Assembly: GCA_943737045.1 (NCBI GenBank)
Contig: CALSFV010000202.1
Location: 310,001-374,000, forward strand
Source: Parapristionchus giblindavisi
Taxonomy: Eukaryota; Nematoda; Chromadorea; Rhabditida; Diplogasteridae
DNA length: 64,000 nucleotides
Direction: 5' to 3'
Part shown: in pieces, positions 38,517 through 51,195 of the stretch
How the letters are laid out: each line of letters starts with the position of its first letter
Numbering within the stretch: the stretch's first letter is position 1
Made by a program: the position numbers and the translations under genes
The notes under the pieces: model-generated
Database searches by the model: none
Told to the model about the DNA's origin: nothing
Seen by the model: only the letters and a program-made list of their open reading frames with translations

Positions 38517-41279
38517 AGCGAGAGGGAGAGAAGAGAGCGAGAGGGAGAGAAGGGTTAGAGGGTTAGATGAGAGAGGAGAGAGCGAGAGGGAGAGGGAGAG
38601 ATAGGAAAGAGCTAGAGAGGGTACTTCTTCATTCCCTTCCCTCACAATGGGCATTGTTGAAAGACCCCTCACGGTCTGAAGACTGATTGAAGCCAGCCCG
38701 TAAAGACTAAGTTATAAGCACATAGCTTAGGGAGAAAAGAAGACTTAATCGTGGGCTTCGCCTTAAGACTTAAAACTTAAAGGCATTACAAAGAGTGTCA
38801 AAGCTCTCTTTGCAAGACATCTCTAAGTTGTAAATTTGATCCCTTAACTTAACACTTCCTATGCAAGTTGATTAAACGTCTAGCTAATAAGGTAGCTAAT
38901 AATGTGCCCCATGGTAAATTATTCTGGACCGGGCCATCTTTAGTTACAGTCTCTCTCTCTCTTTCTCCCTCTCTTGCGCTCTATCTTTATTTCTGTTTAT
39001 ATCTCTCTCTTCCTCTTCTATTGCTTTCTCCTTCACTCTTCTACAAACTATCTCATAGTCATTCAGTCGGCGTTTTACGAGAAAAGACGATGATGATGAA
39101 GAAAGGACTTAACTAGGTTTTGGTTGAACAAAACATGAATGATCTGAAGTGAGAGGAAGATCTGCCTTTACTCTCCCTCTACCTCTTTCTCTTCCGTCCT
39201 ATTGAATTGCCCTCGAGGAGAGGGAAGATCCCTATTCACTCTTCACATGCGACGTGCACACGCATAATGAGAGAAAGAGGAGTAGGGGAGTTGGGAGAGG
39301 AAGAGAGGGAGAAGGAAATGAATTGAAGGATAGGGAGAGGAAAGAGGGAGAGGGAGAAAGACGATGAGACTGTTGATGGAAAAATCAAAAGTTGCTAGGA
39401 ACCTACCATATCACTGGATATCCGTCCATAGTCGATACTCCTATGAACGGAGCGACTACCATATCCGTCTTCCTTATTCTACGTCTGCTATCTCATGCAA
39501 TAACCCAGTTTGTGGCTCATTTGCGAGTCCAAATTTATGCCTTCCGTTATACGTCCATTCTTTTTCTTCTTTTTTACATTCCAACGACATGTAGTGTAGA
39601 AAACGCGACTAGTTCGAAATCTTGTTAGGTATATCCCCTCCCATTCCTCCTCCTCTCTCTCCATCTCTGTTGTAGTGGGAATATCCGATTGAAGTCTATC
39701 AGGATTGAACGAATCAAATTCGCGCAGCGCATTCCTAATTTAGTATTGCACGAACGTGACCACCTGCTTCTCACCCCCTTCTCTAATTACTCTCGCCCTC
39801 CACCACCCCCTCCCCTCTCTATCCTTTCACCCCCATTCACCTTTCTCTTTTAAGTATTCAATGCATGCATAAAAGCGGCGCGTGGATAATTGATAACCAT
39901 TTAGGACATGTAAGAGAAGAAGCGTAGATGTAGAACAGGGAGAGGGATGGATGTACGGGAGAGAGTGATGGAAAGACGGAGGGATAGGGGAAGGAAAGTA
40001 AAGAAGAAAAAAGGAGTTACATCTCAGTTGCTAAGCTAAACAGAAGCTGATTTCGATATACATAGATACCTAATCTGTTTAATCCCGATCAATTTCACTA
40101 TTCTGGGAACGAGAACAAATCGGCAATATTACTTTATTGACGACAAGTGCAAAAATCACAGATCAGATCTATGTAAAAATACAAAGGACCCCGAAAAGCT
40201 GAGAATGGGAAACATTACTTTTCCGGTATAACCGTAATCAACTATAATCTTTCTCTATCTGTAGTCAAGCATATGTTGATGTGCGCTTGTCATGTCATTC
40301 TTAACATAAATAAATATTTTAAATTTAAAAAAAATTGTTATTGATCGACATACCTCGCAGATTCGCAGTGTTCATCGCACATTCGTCGTGCAGCAAAGCA
40401 CGGACACGAGTCTGCACTGCATCGTCCCTGACTGGCTGCACACTCACAACAGAAAGGAACACCTGCATGAGACAGTGTATGGAATTGCACAGGAGGAATT
40501 GAGAGAGTCGCTCTCTTCACTTGACTCTGCCCTCTCGTTTGCTTAGTTTTCACTACACTCTCTTACTTTTCAATGCTCTGTCGTACGAAATAAATACCAT
40601 ACGAAAAGAAAAGAACATTAATATCAAATTCTGATAAAAAGATGATTTGATTTTTTACTGTGACGTATTATTCAATTCAATTTATTTGAATGTGAGAGCT
40701 TAAATCAAAATTTTACTCTCGGTTCTGGCAACACTTACTCAATGTAATTAGCTCGGGGTGAACTTTTACGGCAAATAAACATAACTTAAGAATGCACGTC
40801 GTTCCTTATTCGTTAATAAGCGGGCAAGTCAAAAGTATTGAAACATCGTTAACTGTGGCTATAGGTCATAATTAAAAACATTGCTAAGCAGTAATGATGC
40901 AAACACAATTAAAAGAAAAGAAGAAGCAAAACGAAATAATGTAGGGATGATTCCCCAACTGCTATGCGAATTCTCTATGTTAAGTGCTCAATAATTCCTT
41001 AAGATGTTTGTCAATTTTCTGTGAGTGTGAGTTCTCATTGCCAAGAATGCTGTCCAAGCTCATAATATAGCTTTAAGTCATAATTATGAATAATTATGGT
41101 TTTAATCATAAAACCTAAAATCAGGACGCAAGTGCGGTAGACTAACCTGTGGCTCCAGTGGCGGTTGCTGCTTTGCTCATGTTCTCACTGGCTATGGACA
41201 CATCGGCTGTACCGTATCCCTGTCGCCACTCCTCCGAACACTCACGCTGTCGAAGCTGCTCACGTGCGAGACTCTCCCA
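33541..41279 (-). CDS. Triple-CXC cysteine-rich protein, 13 exons found (5' end missing)
   Basis: Exons are 41279-41147, 40462-40354, 37637-37589, 37385-37269, 37206-37082, 36914-36796, 36380-36274, 35940-35803, 35486-35364, 35313-35206, 35085-34924, 34570-34425 and 33706-33541, all GT-AG and in phase (534 codons with stop). Exons 2-6 encode three consecutive CXC motifs: CCECAASQGRC with SCPC, then CDCLRIKEGCSKLCACK, then CQCAKSKKQC with ECPC and CKCCGDC. CXC motifs bind zinc and DNA in tesmin/TSO1/LIN-54, MSL2 and E(z)-type proteins, so a chromatin or transcription role is inferred. I do not see the RNPxAF linker of the tesmin family, nor a SET domain or RING. A fourth Cys cluster lies in exon 8. 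The remaining C-terminus is unfamiliar and probably helical. Further 5' exons must exist upstream of 41279, or translation starts at the internal ATG in exon 1. Confidence 0.85.
38479..38610. repeat. (GA)n and GAGGGAGA low-complexity tract
   Basis: GA dinucleotides are followed by imperfect AGAGCGAGAGGGAGAG repeats. The tract lies in the large second intron (40353-37638) of the CXC gene. The apparent ORFs across it on both strands are compositional. Confidence 0.9.
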
Positions 41280-41668
41280 CTGTTGGATAAGGTATTTAAG
41301 TTAACGCCGAAGTTAGTAGAGCTTAGGTCGACTTTAGCATAGGTCTCGATATTTTATGATATATGTTATTCTCGAAAATTTTAATTGAAGATAAGTCAGC
41401 ATAAGATATCTGATTCTAATATGCTATAAGTTAAAATCGACATTGGTCACACAGTATATATTCAGCAGATGCTAAATATCTATGGCACGATAAGTTAAAA
41501 TAGATTTTATTCAAGTCAAGTTGAGTCTAAAGAAGAAGTGTAGTGAAGATCTCGTGATTCGGACCAAATGAAGGGGGTTTGAGCAGAAGACAAGGGGAAT
41601 GGGAAGGGAATGGGAAGAGGAGGGAACGGCCTGGTAATCTGCTAGGTTGAATTGGGTAGAATTGAAGG

Positions 41669-41764
41669 GGGAAGAAGAAGAAGAAGAAGAAGAAGAAGAA
41701 GAAGAAGAAGAAGAAGAAGAAGAAGAAGAAGAAGAAGAAGAAGAAGAAGAAGAAGAAGAAGAGG
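41669..41764. repeat. (GAA)n microsatellite, about 30 units
   Basis: A near-perfect GAA run upstream of the first exon found for the CXC gene. It generates spurious poly-Ser, poly-Phe and poly-Leu ORFs on the minus strand. Confidence 0.97.
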
Positions 41765-42425
41765 AAATTGATGGAGTGTAAAGAGAAAGAAGAAAGAGAA
41801 GACACGCGTAGTAGAATGAGTAAGAAGAAGACGATGAAGACGAAGAAGGAGAACATGAAATGGATAAGTAAGCGGACATATAAAGCAGACCTTCACTCTT
41901 CATCCTCTCTAACTCCCTCACCTCCCTCTCATTACCTCCCTCATACACACTCTCGTCTTTCCTCTAAGCGCGGAGTAGTTCACTTCGAGGGAATCGATAT
42001 CATGCACGGACTGTGTTGTTGTCCATAATAAACGAACGGGGACACAGACGAAGACTCCGCCCCCTTTCAAGGGTCGACAGAGAGAGAGAGAGAGAGTGGT
42101 CTGTGCATAGAAAGGAAGAAATGAGGAAGAAGCCTCCTTCCCCCCTCCTCTCTCCGCCTCCCTTCAGTTCACTCTATCGATTCGGTCGCTCTTGGATGTT
42201 ATTGGGACGGAGGGGTTTCGGGTCTCTCCATCTCTCCCTCTCCCTCTTCCCTCTTTCCGTTAGTCTGTCTCATGCAAATAAGCGATGAAGGCGGACAGAA
42301 TGGCGCCAACCACCCATTATTGACCCATCGTTTAGTATATAGAAGATGAAGATGAAGGAAGTCTCTGATCCTTCCAATAAAGCATAGGCAATAGTTGTAT
42401 TGTGCAAAAATACCCTTCGTAATCT

Positions 42426-42683
42426 TTGGACCACTACAGTATGATATCTCTAATGTACCCTTATGTATTCCACTTTACTTTTTCTGGACCTGACCAACCG
42501 AAGAAGGGAACACAGGGAATAACGAATACCAAGGATATTGGGAAGAAATGTCTGCGCAATCTTGATTTTGAAGCAGGCTACAATAAAAACGATATTATGA
42601 AAAAAATATTCCGTTTCAGTAGCCTAAATTCAGCTTCAAAATCGGGAAAATTACAAAAGAAGAATGACGAGAAAAAATCTTAA
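42426..42683 (+). CDS. Hypothetical Lys/Asn-rich protein or exon
   Basis: An 85-codon open frame. The part after codon 20 (GPDQPKKGTQGITNTKDIGK and onward) is hydrophilic with plausible codon use and ends in Lys/Glu/Ser. The preceding 20 codons are hydrophobic and could be leader or intron. No domain or partner exon is recognised. Part of the region is an imperfect inverted repeat (GATTTTGAAGC at about 42564 and its complement near 42634), so it may instead be repeat-derived. Confidence 0.25.
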   Translation: MDHYSMISLMYPYVFHFTFSGPDQPKKGTQGITNTKDIGKKCLRNLDFEAGYNKNDIMKKIFRFSSLNSASKSGKLQKKNDEKKS

Positions 42684-43620
42684 TCTCAAGCTGTATAATA
42701 CATTATGTACATTTATATTTCCGCACTACGTGAAGAAGAGTACTCAGGGGCAGAAGAAATTCCTCGTAATTTCTCATACTTCAGTCGCAGAGATATATTT
42801 CATGAAAATTGTTTATTGAAATAAAAAAAGCCCGGACAACTGTACTATCGGTCAAATTCGAAATTTTTATATTCCATGGTAGGATTCCACTAAAAATATT
42901 GTGCAACGGCAAAGGTATGATTAAACGAGAGATATAATCACAGTGTTTGGTGAGAGCGAACAACTACAAAACAGCAAGATGAGAGCGAGGTACACTTAAT
43001 ACTTCATTGAAAGCAAGTCCGATAGAAAGTGATTTTTGTGCGAATTTCGGATCCGAAATATCGGCCTCAGATTTATGATTAACAAATGTAGACCAAAAAT
43101 TAGGAACTAACAAATCATTTTCTGCCTCAAAATATGTTTGATTTTTTAAAACTTTTACGCGGTAATTCTAAAACAAAACAAACAGAAATCGATTTTCCGT
43201 GGCCTACGAGTGGGTGATTCCTGCTCTCTGCGCTCTACTTATCATAAATCCAGTCGATCTCGGAGCTTATTGTTAGTGCATTTATATTGGGAGGGTAGCT
43301 CGGTTCTTCTCATAAATCTTATTTTCATTAAATTGGTATACCATAGCATATTATGCTAATGGGTTCCATCTACATTCATAACGCGAAAGCGAGACGGGAG
43401 AAGAGAAGATACGGATGAGAGATAACTAGAAGAAGCCATCAAATGAATAGGAATAAGGTGATGTGAATATAGATGGATGTGAGGCTTAGATCGAGAGGGA
43501 GATGTATAAGATATAAGGAGAGCAGAGAAAAGTAGAGAAACTTGGATTTGGATTATACCGCTATGTTTTCATATGCATAAAAATAATAACTAAATTATCG
43601 ATCAAGGATCTATGAACAAT
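42684..43620. other. Noncoding, no features seen
   Basis: AT-rich sequence with no spliceable ORF on either strand that I would defend. Confidence 0.5.
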
Positions 43621-45764
43621 TACAGTAGCAGCCAAAAGTCGCCTAATAATTTGAAAAATCATAACTTTTGACTCAGATGAGCAATCGGGCTCATGTTTTG
43701 GCAGGATACTATAATACTTGTGGGCATCATATCCTACTCCCGTTGTTACGATTCGTCGTCGTAGTATAGTGTAGCGGTCCTAGAACCCCTCTATACTTAC
43801 GCAGCGATGATTATTTCCTCAGTGGGATTTTTCTGTGACTTGTTCTTAACATTGTATGAACAACATTTACTGAGGAGTAGAATCCGCTATGCGATCCTTT
43901 CGGGTTAATTCATTCCTCTGAGAAAATCGAAATTTCCGACAGCACTGAATTTGGGCAAAAATGTCATAACTTTGTGTTCAGTGTTGTTGTAGGCTCAAAA
44001 CTTTGCAGAGATAATAGTACATGAGTGATACAAAACCTGGCCGAGTATGGGCTCGATTGGTTGAATTTTGAGAAATTTCGAAAATTTATTTTTCTAATTT
44101 TTCGATATACAGGAAGTGCCTGCTCATATCAATTTCCATTCTGTTTAACAGCCAGATGTCTTCTATATATAGTAGACGACGGTTTACTATTGTTTCACGA
44201 AATTTCGAGTTCTTCGAGAGAAGTTATAATTAGAGAAAAGAGGTCGAAAATTGTTATAATTTTTTTCAGGATTTTTTCGAAATTCTCAGAATTTGTCCGA
44301 TAAGGCTGAGACTTTGCCATAACAATTATCATGATGATAGAATATGATAAATATTATCGCTAGCGATGCTCTTTTATTCCGACAAAAAATCATTTAAATT
44401 TATGAATGGCCTGAAAAATTCGTAACCTTACAAATGTCGACCTCCTTTCTCCACTTATAGCTTCTTTCGAAGAACTCGAAATTTTTCGAAACAATAGTAA
44501 CCTGTCGTCTACTATATATAGAAGACATCTGGCTGTTGAACAGAATGGAAATTGATATGAGCAGGCACTTCCTATATCTCAAAAAATTAGAAAAATAAAT
44601 TTTCGAAATTTCTCAAAATTCAACCAATCGATCCCATACTCGGCCAGGTTTTGTATCACTCATGTACTATTATCTCTGCAAAGTTTTGAGCCTACAACAA
44701 CACTGAACACAAAGTTATAACATTTTTGCCCAAATTCAGGGCTGTCGGAAATTTCGATTTTCTCTGAGGAATGAATTAACCCGAAAGGATCGCATAGCGG
44801 ATTCTACTCCTCGCTGAAGAAATAATTATCGCTGCGTAAGTATAGAGGGGTTCCAGGATCGCTACTCAATATTACGATGATGAATCATAACAACGGGAGT
44901 AGGATATGGTGCCCACAAGTACTATAGTATCCTGCCAAAACATGAGCCCGATTGCTCATCTGTGGTGTGTTCAATCTGTCAAAAAAGATGCGAAGAAAGT
45001 TGCGAACGAAGTTCGCAACTTTGTTCGCATCTTTTTCTCTAAATCTCTCAAAATACACGCTCTCTAATTCTCTCTAACAAAAGTTGCGTCGAAAGTTGCG
45101 AAGAAAAGATGCGACTAAAGTTGCGAACTTTGTTGCGAGGTCGGTTAGAGCAGACGAGAGAGTGTGCATTTGAAGAGGAGCAGAAAAAGTAAACCGAGCT
45201 TTACATAAAGTTGCGACGAAACTTGAATTTACAAAAGTGATAGTGTGATAGTGAAATTGTTATTGCTCAACTCCTTATGAGTGTGTGTTCAATATGTTAT
45301 GAATTTTTTGAAAAGAAAACTCTTATTATTTATACAAAAACTGCAAAAGAAGTCGTGTGCGCGCTCACGGATTTTCGTTTGAACTCTAGGTAGAAGGGGC
45401 GGGGCGACTATCACCAAACCCGTCTGGGGTTTGCCGAAGTCTTTGATACAAGTATATAAGGCCCTTACCCACCAAAGGGGTAGGAGAGCCTTCGGATGTA
45501 AGTTCAGAGGAGAGGTGCGCCTAACTCGTCTGAGGTTCGCCGTAGGCATTCTTACAAGTATGTAAACCCCTTGTCTGTGTGAGGGGTAGGAGAGCTTTCG
45601 GACCAAAGTTGCGAGGAAAGTTCGCATCTTTCTGCTGAACTCTCGCTAGAAAGTTGCGAACTTTCTTCTGAACTTTCGATCGAAAGTGACAGATTGGACG
45701 GACCCCTGAGTCAATAGTTATGATTTTTCAAATTATTAGGCGAATACTTTTGGCTGCTACTGTA
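43621..45764. mobile_element. Tc1/mariner-type long-TIR foldback element
   Basis: The left end TACAGTAGCAGCCAAAAGTC is mirrored at the right end by TTTTGGCTGCTACTGTA, closing at 45764. TA dinucleotides at both edges followed by CAGT, plus a GCCAAAA motif, match the known ends of Tc1-like elements. The arms are about 650 bp and nearly complementary, around a short centre near 44320. There is no transposase. The right arm is interrupted near its tip by another insertion (44963-45709). Confidence 0.82.
44963..45709. mobile_element. Nested insertion inside the right arm of the foldback element
   Basis: The left arm runs straight from ATGAGCAATC to GACTCAGATG, but the right arm is split here by about 750 bp. 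The inserted piece has inverted ends (TTCAATCTGTCA and TGACAGATTGGA), a long hairpin of AAGATGCGAA/AAAGTTGCGAAC motifs at about 44990-45040, and two diverged direct repeats (GGGGTAGGAGAGC at about 45477 and 45587). The 112-codon minus-strand ORF across it is probably not a gene. Confidence 0.72.
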
Positions 45765-45907
45765 TGTATGTAGCGATTGAAATGATTCTAAAAGTTTTGC
45801 TTGCGTTCAATAAAATATTTAATAAAGTAGTCTCTGCACATTTTTAAGAATATTAAGTATTGATTTTCTGTTAATATTTAAGGAAATGCTGTTTTTTTAT
45901 TTATTTT

Positions 45908-46430
45908 TTATTTATTTGATACACCCGTGACAGGTGCGACAGCAAATACAGAAACGATGAGAAAAATAATTATAATAATGTAAAGACTTGGGGAAGGTGA
46001 CAGGGGTAATTTGACGATAGCTATCATATCTCCGGAGTTCCAGTAGGAGTGAGGTGGACGAGGCCTCAGAACGGGAAGGGGACCGTTCAGATCCATGTGA
46101 CTGTTTGGATCATAATGGAAACACCGGGATAGATAACTATAGATTGAGTACTTGTACTTGTAGGGTAAGGGGGAGATCGGGATGGCGAAATAAGTGGAAT
46201 TTAATTGATTGAATTGACAAAATTGGATTACAAATTCGATGTAAATTTCACAAAAAACGAGTTGTACGATCAAATGAACTACGAAGATTCTCTCGTTTAG
46301 CAATGGGAATGTGAATAGAGAATGCGTTGTGACGAGAATTACAATTTCGTAAACAATAATAATCGGACATAGGTACACCGACAAGTGAGCGAATTATCTT
46401 TACAGCAAAAATGATGTCAGCGACTGTAAT
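45908..46430 (-). CDS. Possible gene or exon, membrane-protein-like, unresolved
   Basis: Two overlapping minus-strand frames look better than chance. One is a 158-codon frame with two strongly hydrophobic segments and a Pro-rich stretch (LNGPLPVLRPRPPHSYW). The other begins after a good acceptor at about 46430 and reads ADIIFAVKIIRSLVGVPMSD, ending in a charged segment and a stop. They cannot both be right and I found no upstream exon. It could be the end of a chemoreceptor-like gene or a remnant. Confidence 0.22.
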
Positions 46431-46807
46431 GAAGAAAATAAAGAAGTTGGTAAAAACAAATAAGGTTAAAGAAACATTATCAAAAGAAAAAAGCGAGAAT
46501 AAGGACAGGTGTAATGATGAGACGAATCGAGATTTGCTTATAAATTAGTTAAACCCGACTGCAATATGCTGCAAATAGCATCGAAATTGTTAGATTTTAT
46601 GGCCGAAGAAAGATAAAATAGCACTTCAAATATCTTTATAAATTCATGGGGATAAAAAGAGTTAAATATGAATACATTGTTTAGTGACCGATTTTCATGC
46701 TACGAATTGTATTACACCATATTTTAAAGAATACTACATAGGTCATGTTCAATTTCTTGTTTTTCAGAAACATAAAACACGCTATCTTAGAAAATCGGCA
46801 TAGGTGC

Positions 46808-49443
46808 GGTATCGACGAAAAATGAATTTTTCTGTTTTATGTATGATAATTACGGGCTCAATGAGTGAAGTTCACTGGTACTTGGAAATTCCTTCCAATT
46901 TTAAATTCGCTTCAGGGGGTGACCACACAACGATTTGACGCCTTTTCCTAAAAGGTTTATTTCGAATCCAATCGATGCGGGAGTGGACGCAATCGACTCC
47001 TTAGCTAATTCTAAGAAACTGTTGTCAAGGGGAGTTTTTCGATCAACGGCCAACGACGGCTGGAATTTTGAATTTTCGAAAAAAAATTCACATTTAATTA
47101 ATTTTCACTATTTTGCTACATCAACCCTACGTTTTTTATTTGCTTAATCGCTTCTAAATATCATAACACAGCTTCAGTTTAAAAATCATAATTTTTTAAA
47201 AATAGACATATTTTACCGCTGTTCTTGACATGACTAAGGCATACGACTACTCCTCGTCTTCGGAGTGCACCCGTGCCCAGGTGCTGATGTCGATAAAAAT
47301 TGACATTTTTCGTAAATTGATCACTATTTCGTTGTTTGTGATCCAATATCGATAAAAATTGGATCACTATACCATAGTATCATCTATACAAACATACTAA
47401 AAAATGAAGAGAAACGGTTGACTTTGAAGAAAGTTATTTTCGATCAACGGTCAACGAAGGCTGGAATTGGGAATTTTCGAAAAAAATTTCACATTTAATT
47501 AATTTTCACTATTTCACTATAACAAGCCTACAACTTTTTATTTGCTCAATCGCTTCTGCATATCATAACATATCTTCAGTTTGAAAATCATATTTTTTTT
47601 AAAATACGTATAATACGAAAAATCGTTTTTATAACGAAAATCGCAATTATGGTGTGCACCTACAGTAATCCATAATCGGTTAATTTGGAAATTTGGTTGT
47701 TTTAAACATATTTCACCGCTGTTCTTGACATGACTGAGATATACGACTACTCCTCGTCTTCGGAGTGCACCTATTCCCAGGTGCTGATTTCACTGAAAAT
47801 TGACATTTTTCGTAAATTGATCACTATTTCGTTGTTTGTTATCCATAATCGATAAAAATTGGATCACTATACCATATTATCATTTATACAAACATACTAA
47901 AAAATAAAGAGAAACGGTTGACTTCGAAGAAAGTTATTGTTGAAAAACCAAAATATTGTAGAATATTTGCCAGCACTGTACCGTGCCGGTGCTCTCCGAA
48001 GACTAGGAGTAGTCGTATACCTTACATGGGAATGGTGTGAACTCACATTTCCCGATTTTCACGAAAGTTGCAGGGAATACTAACTCGAATACGCTGATTC
48101 CAAATCTGCATTAAAAACCTGCGAAATGTTTTTCTGACGCGAGTTATAGCCCGGAAAAGAGCGATTTTTTTACTTTTCAAGCCATTTTCAGCTGATTTTT
48201 CAGCTTTTTTCTCCATTCAATGTGAATTTTATCGCTCTTCTCTTCTCTTATATTCTCGATCAAATCCTAACTGCATCATTTTAAGGTGGTATGATGTTTT
48301 GCTGGTATTCCGGAAGGGGCTGGTTCGATTCCCCGGCAGTGAACTTTTTTCTGATTCATGGGTGATAAAATGTTTTAAATGACAAAAGATCCCTCCGGAA
48401 TACCAACAAAACATCGTAAGACTTGATCACGAAGCAGCTTGGAGTAGAAAAAGATGATTATGATCATATTGCTTAAGAAAATCAGCTGAACAATCATTTG
48501 AAACATTTAAAAAATCACTTTTTGTCGGACTATAACTCGCTCCAGAAAAACATTTCGCATGTTTTTAAAGCAGATTTGAAATCAGCGCAGTCGATTTACT
48601 AAACCCTGCAATTTTCCTGAAAATCGGGATATGTGAGTTCACACCATTCCCATTTTAGTCATGTCAAGAACTGCGGTAAAATATGTTTAAAACTATTGAG
48701 CGTATAAAAATCACTTGTTTTATTTGTAGAAGTGACTTTCTTGTTTTGCATGGTTCAGAAACTATGCCGATCTCTTTTATATATCATATAGCGCGCGGCG
48801 AAGGTCATCCGGGTTAGAGAGAGGCAGCGGAGAGACAATCGAGAGGCGGGGTGAGATGTAGAAGGCTACATCTCGCCCGCCTCTTGATTGTGACTTCCGT
48901 TCGTTAGCACCGTTTGTCATTTTCTTATGCAAGTACATTTTATACGCACAACACCACATTTCTAAATTGATCGATTCGGGATACTGTAGACTGTAGACAT
49001 CATAATTCACGACTTCATTATAAAAATGATTTATTCACCGTAACCCTATTTTAAAAAAATTATGATTTTTAAACTGAAGCTGTGTGATGATATTTAGAAG
49101 CGATTAAGCAAATAAAAAAAAACGTAGCGTTGTTGTAGCAAAATAGTGAAAATTAATTAAATGTGAATTTTTTTTCGAAAATTCAAAATTCCAGCCTTCG
49201 TTGACCGTTGATCGAAAAACTCCCCTTGACAATAGTTTCTTAGAATTAGCTAAGGAGTCGATTGCGTCCACTCCCGCATCGATTGGATTCGAAATAAACC
49301 TTTTGAAAGGCGCCAAATCGTTGTGTGGTCACCCCCTGAAGCGAATTTTCAATTGGAAGGAATTTCCAAGTACCAGTGAACTTCACTCATTGAGCCTGTA
49401 ATTATCATACATAAAACAGAAAAATCCATTTTTCATCGATACC
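46808..49443. mobile_element. 2.6-kb foldback element with internal repeats
   Basis: The arm at 46808-about 47170 (starting GGTATCGACGAAAAATG) is complementary to about 49060-49443 (ending ATTTTTCATCGATACC). The arms contain the open frames at 46935-47147 and 49104-49316, which are the same sequence in the two arms and need not be coding. Between the arms a block of about 510 bp is duplicated (CCGCTGTTCTTGACATGACT at about 47217 and 47728), and a second inverted repeat is nested (48020-48672). I could not define a target duplication. Confidence 0.8.
48020..48672. repeat. Nested inverted repeat, about 150-bp arms
   Basis: GGGAATGGTGTGAACTCACAT at the left is mirrored by ATGTGAGTTCACACCATTCCC at the right, within the larger foldback element. 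The core holds a smaller inverted pair (ATGTTTTGCTGGTATTCCGGA and complement) and a T-arm-like GGTTCGATTCCCCGG, which suggests a possible tRNA-derived piece. Confidence 0.75.
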
Positions 49444-51195
49444 AAAAATATCCCAGTTGTTGAATTCTCTCAGATAGTGTTTTATAATTATTTCAATGGA
49501 ACACATCGTATGAGTATTCCTCTACCCTTTTCCTATACTATACTAATCATTATTCATCGATTGCCGTTAATACATCCTACTTGATACATTTATCCCATTT
49601 CGATTCACCATCTTAGGCATTCACTATTTTCATTGATTTAAAAAAATCTCTCTAGCGCAGACATATTCACTTTATCGTTACATCAACAGTCCAAATCGAC
49701 TAATCTTTTCCTAGATTTTCCCTTTTACATAATGTCAACATGATAATCTCGTAAAGCTATACTTTGATATTAGACCTGTTTTTAATTAAACTTTTAAATA
49801 AAACCAATAAATAAAGAAATATAACTGACCATACTGTGTCCTTAGTTGCGGTCTGATCCTTGGGTATCGTTGGTAACTGGATAGAGTATCGTGCAATCGT
49901 TTGTGTCTCAACCTCTTCTGGCTACTACTCTTCTTCCATCACTTTCTCCACCCCCTGCCGGTCGACCCCCTGGGGAACGCTTTTCTGACAGGCATTTCTC
50001 ATGTGGTCATATCTCATGTGCTGGATGCGTTAGGGGAAGAAGAGTAGTCCTAGTAGACTAAGACATCGGAAGGGATAACAAGGATACTACTGAGCACAAT
50101 AGAAAGCGTCATTCATCAACAACAACACAAGGATGGGTCTTTTAAGTAGAGGAAGAATAGTTAAACATCGGAAATGTATTTTTTTTTCATAAACAAGAAT
50201 AAATGTTGCTAACACGAGATCAAAAAATGACGTAAACAAATTGAAAATTAAAATTAAGATAAAAAAATAGACTATGGGTAAGCTACCGGAAGGGATATTT
50301 ATATAATAGACATATTGTTTATTCATTTATTTTACTAATCGATACCATAGATATTAGACTGAATTTGTGTCAATGTTGTTCATGTCGTCAATCATTTTAT
50401 TGTCCGGTTGAAATCTTAATCACAGTTTCTTTTTTGCTGATCTTTGATCTTTGATCTCTGTGACGATTCCGACCGCACTATTCTATTCTTTATGCATTCT
50501 AGGAGTTGGTGTAATCTACTAATCGATAATTCCAATCCGAAGAATCCGGAGTCATCGATCGACCCACATTCCGCCGGCGCCGAGATACTCGCTGATATTT
50601 GATCTTTGATCTTTGTCCTCGGTCTGTCCACACTGTCATACCCTATAGTTCACTCCGTCTTACCGGGTGTTACTGTAACTAATTCAATCTTGAAAAATCG
50701 ATACTAAGTGTGATTTCAGAACATAAGTGGGAGAGTTCAATTTCTCGAATTGTTCTGTACACAGCTGTAATCACTGACAACTTCAAAATATCCATGCAAA
50801 TTCCATTCCATGCACATTGAAGCATGCTGTCTTCAATGATACGTGTCTTTGCAAAGTGGTCAGAATTTCATTTGCAAGACTGCCTATTCAGTTATTTTAT
50901 AATTCTTAAATAATTAGTTTTTGTTAAATGTTTCGTAGTTCATATCGTTTGTGCTGACAGTATCTCAATCCAAGCACTTCAACTATTCTTTTCCGATACT
51001 ATAATTAATCTGGGAATATTGCGAAAGTAAACCATTTTTAAAACTGTTCGATAGTCAAATGTAACGATGCATTACTCTGACCCTTGATATATTTTGTTCC
51101 GTTGTTTTGCAATGCAGCCATAGTACAACAGTAAGTGAATACCACAGTCGTTCCCTAATCAATAATATAATAAAAGTATACAATAATCATATCAG
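49444..51195. other. Gene-poor interval with a possible RING remnant
   Basis: Mostly AT-rich. At about 49987-50031 the plus strand reads FSCGHISCAGCV, close to the CGHISCFKC core of the gene B RING, but no flanking Cys pairs are found in frame. GATCTTTGATCT motifs recur near 50437 and 50596. Missing 5' exons of the PTP gene may lie in this interval. Confidence 0.35.

Noticed and set aside
41511..41948. 145-codon minus-strand Ser-rich ORF
   Set aside because: It is produced by the (GAA)n microsatellite, which is open in all frames.
45289..45627. 112-codon minus-strand ORF
   Set aside because: It lies inside the nested inverted-end insertion and spans two diverged direct repeats. No recognisable protein features.
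48285..48350. tRNA-like T-arm (GGTTCGATTCC)
   Set aside because: No cloverleaf with acceptor, D and anticodon arms could be formed around it. At best it is a tRNA-derived fragment within an inverted repeat.
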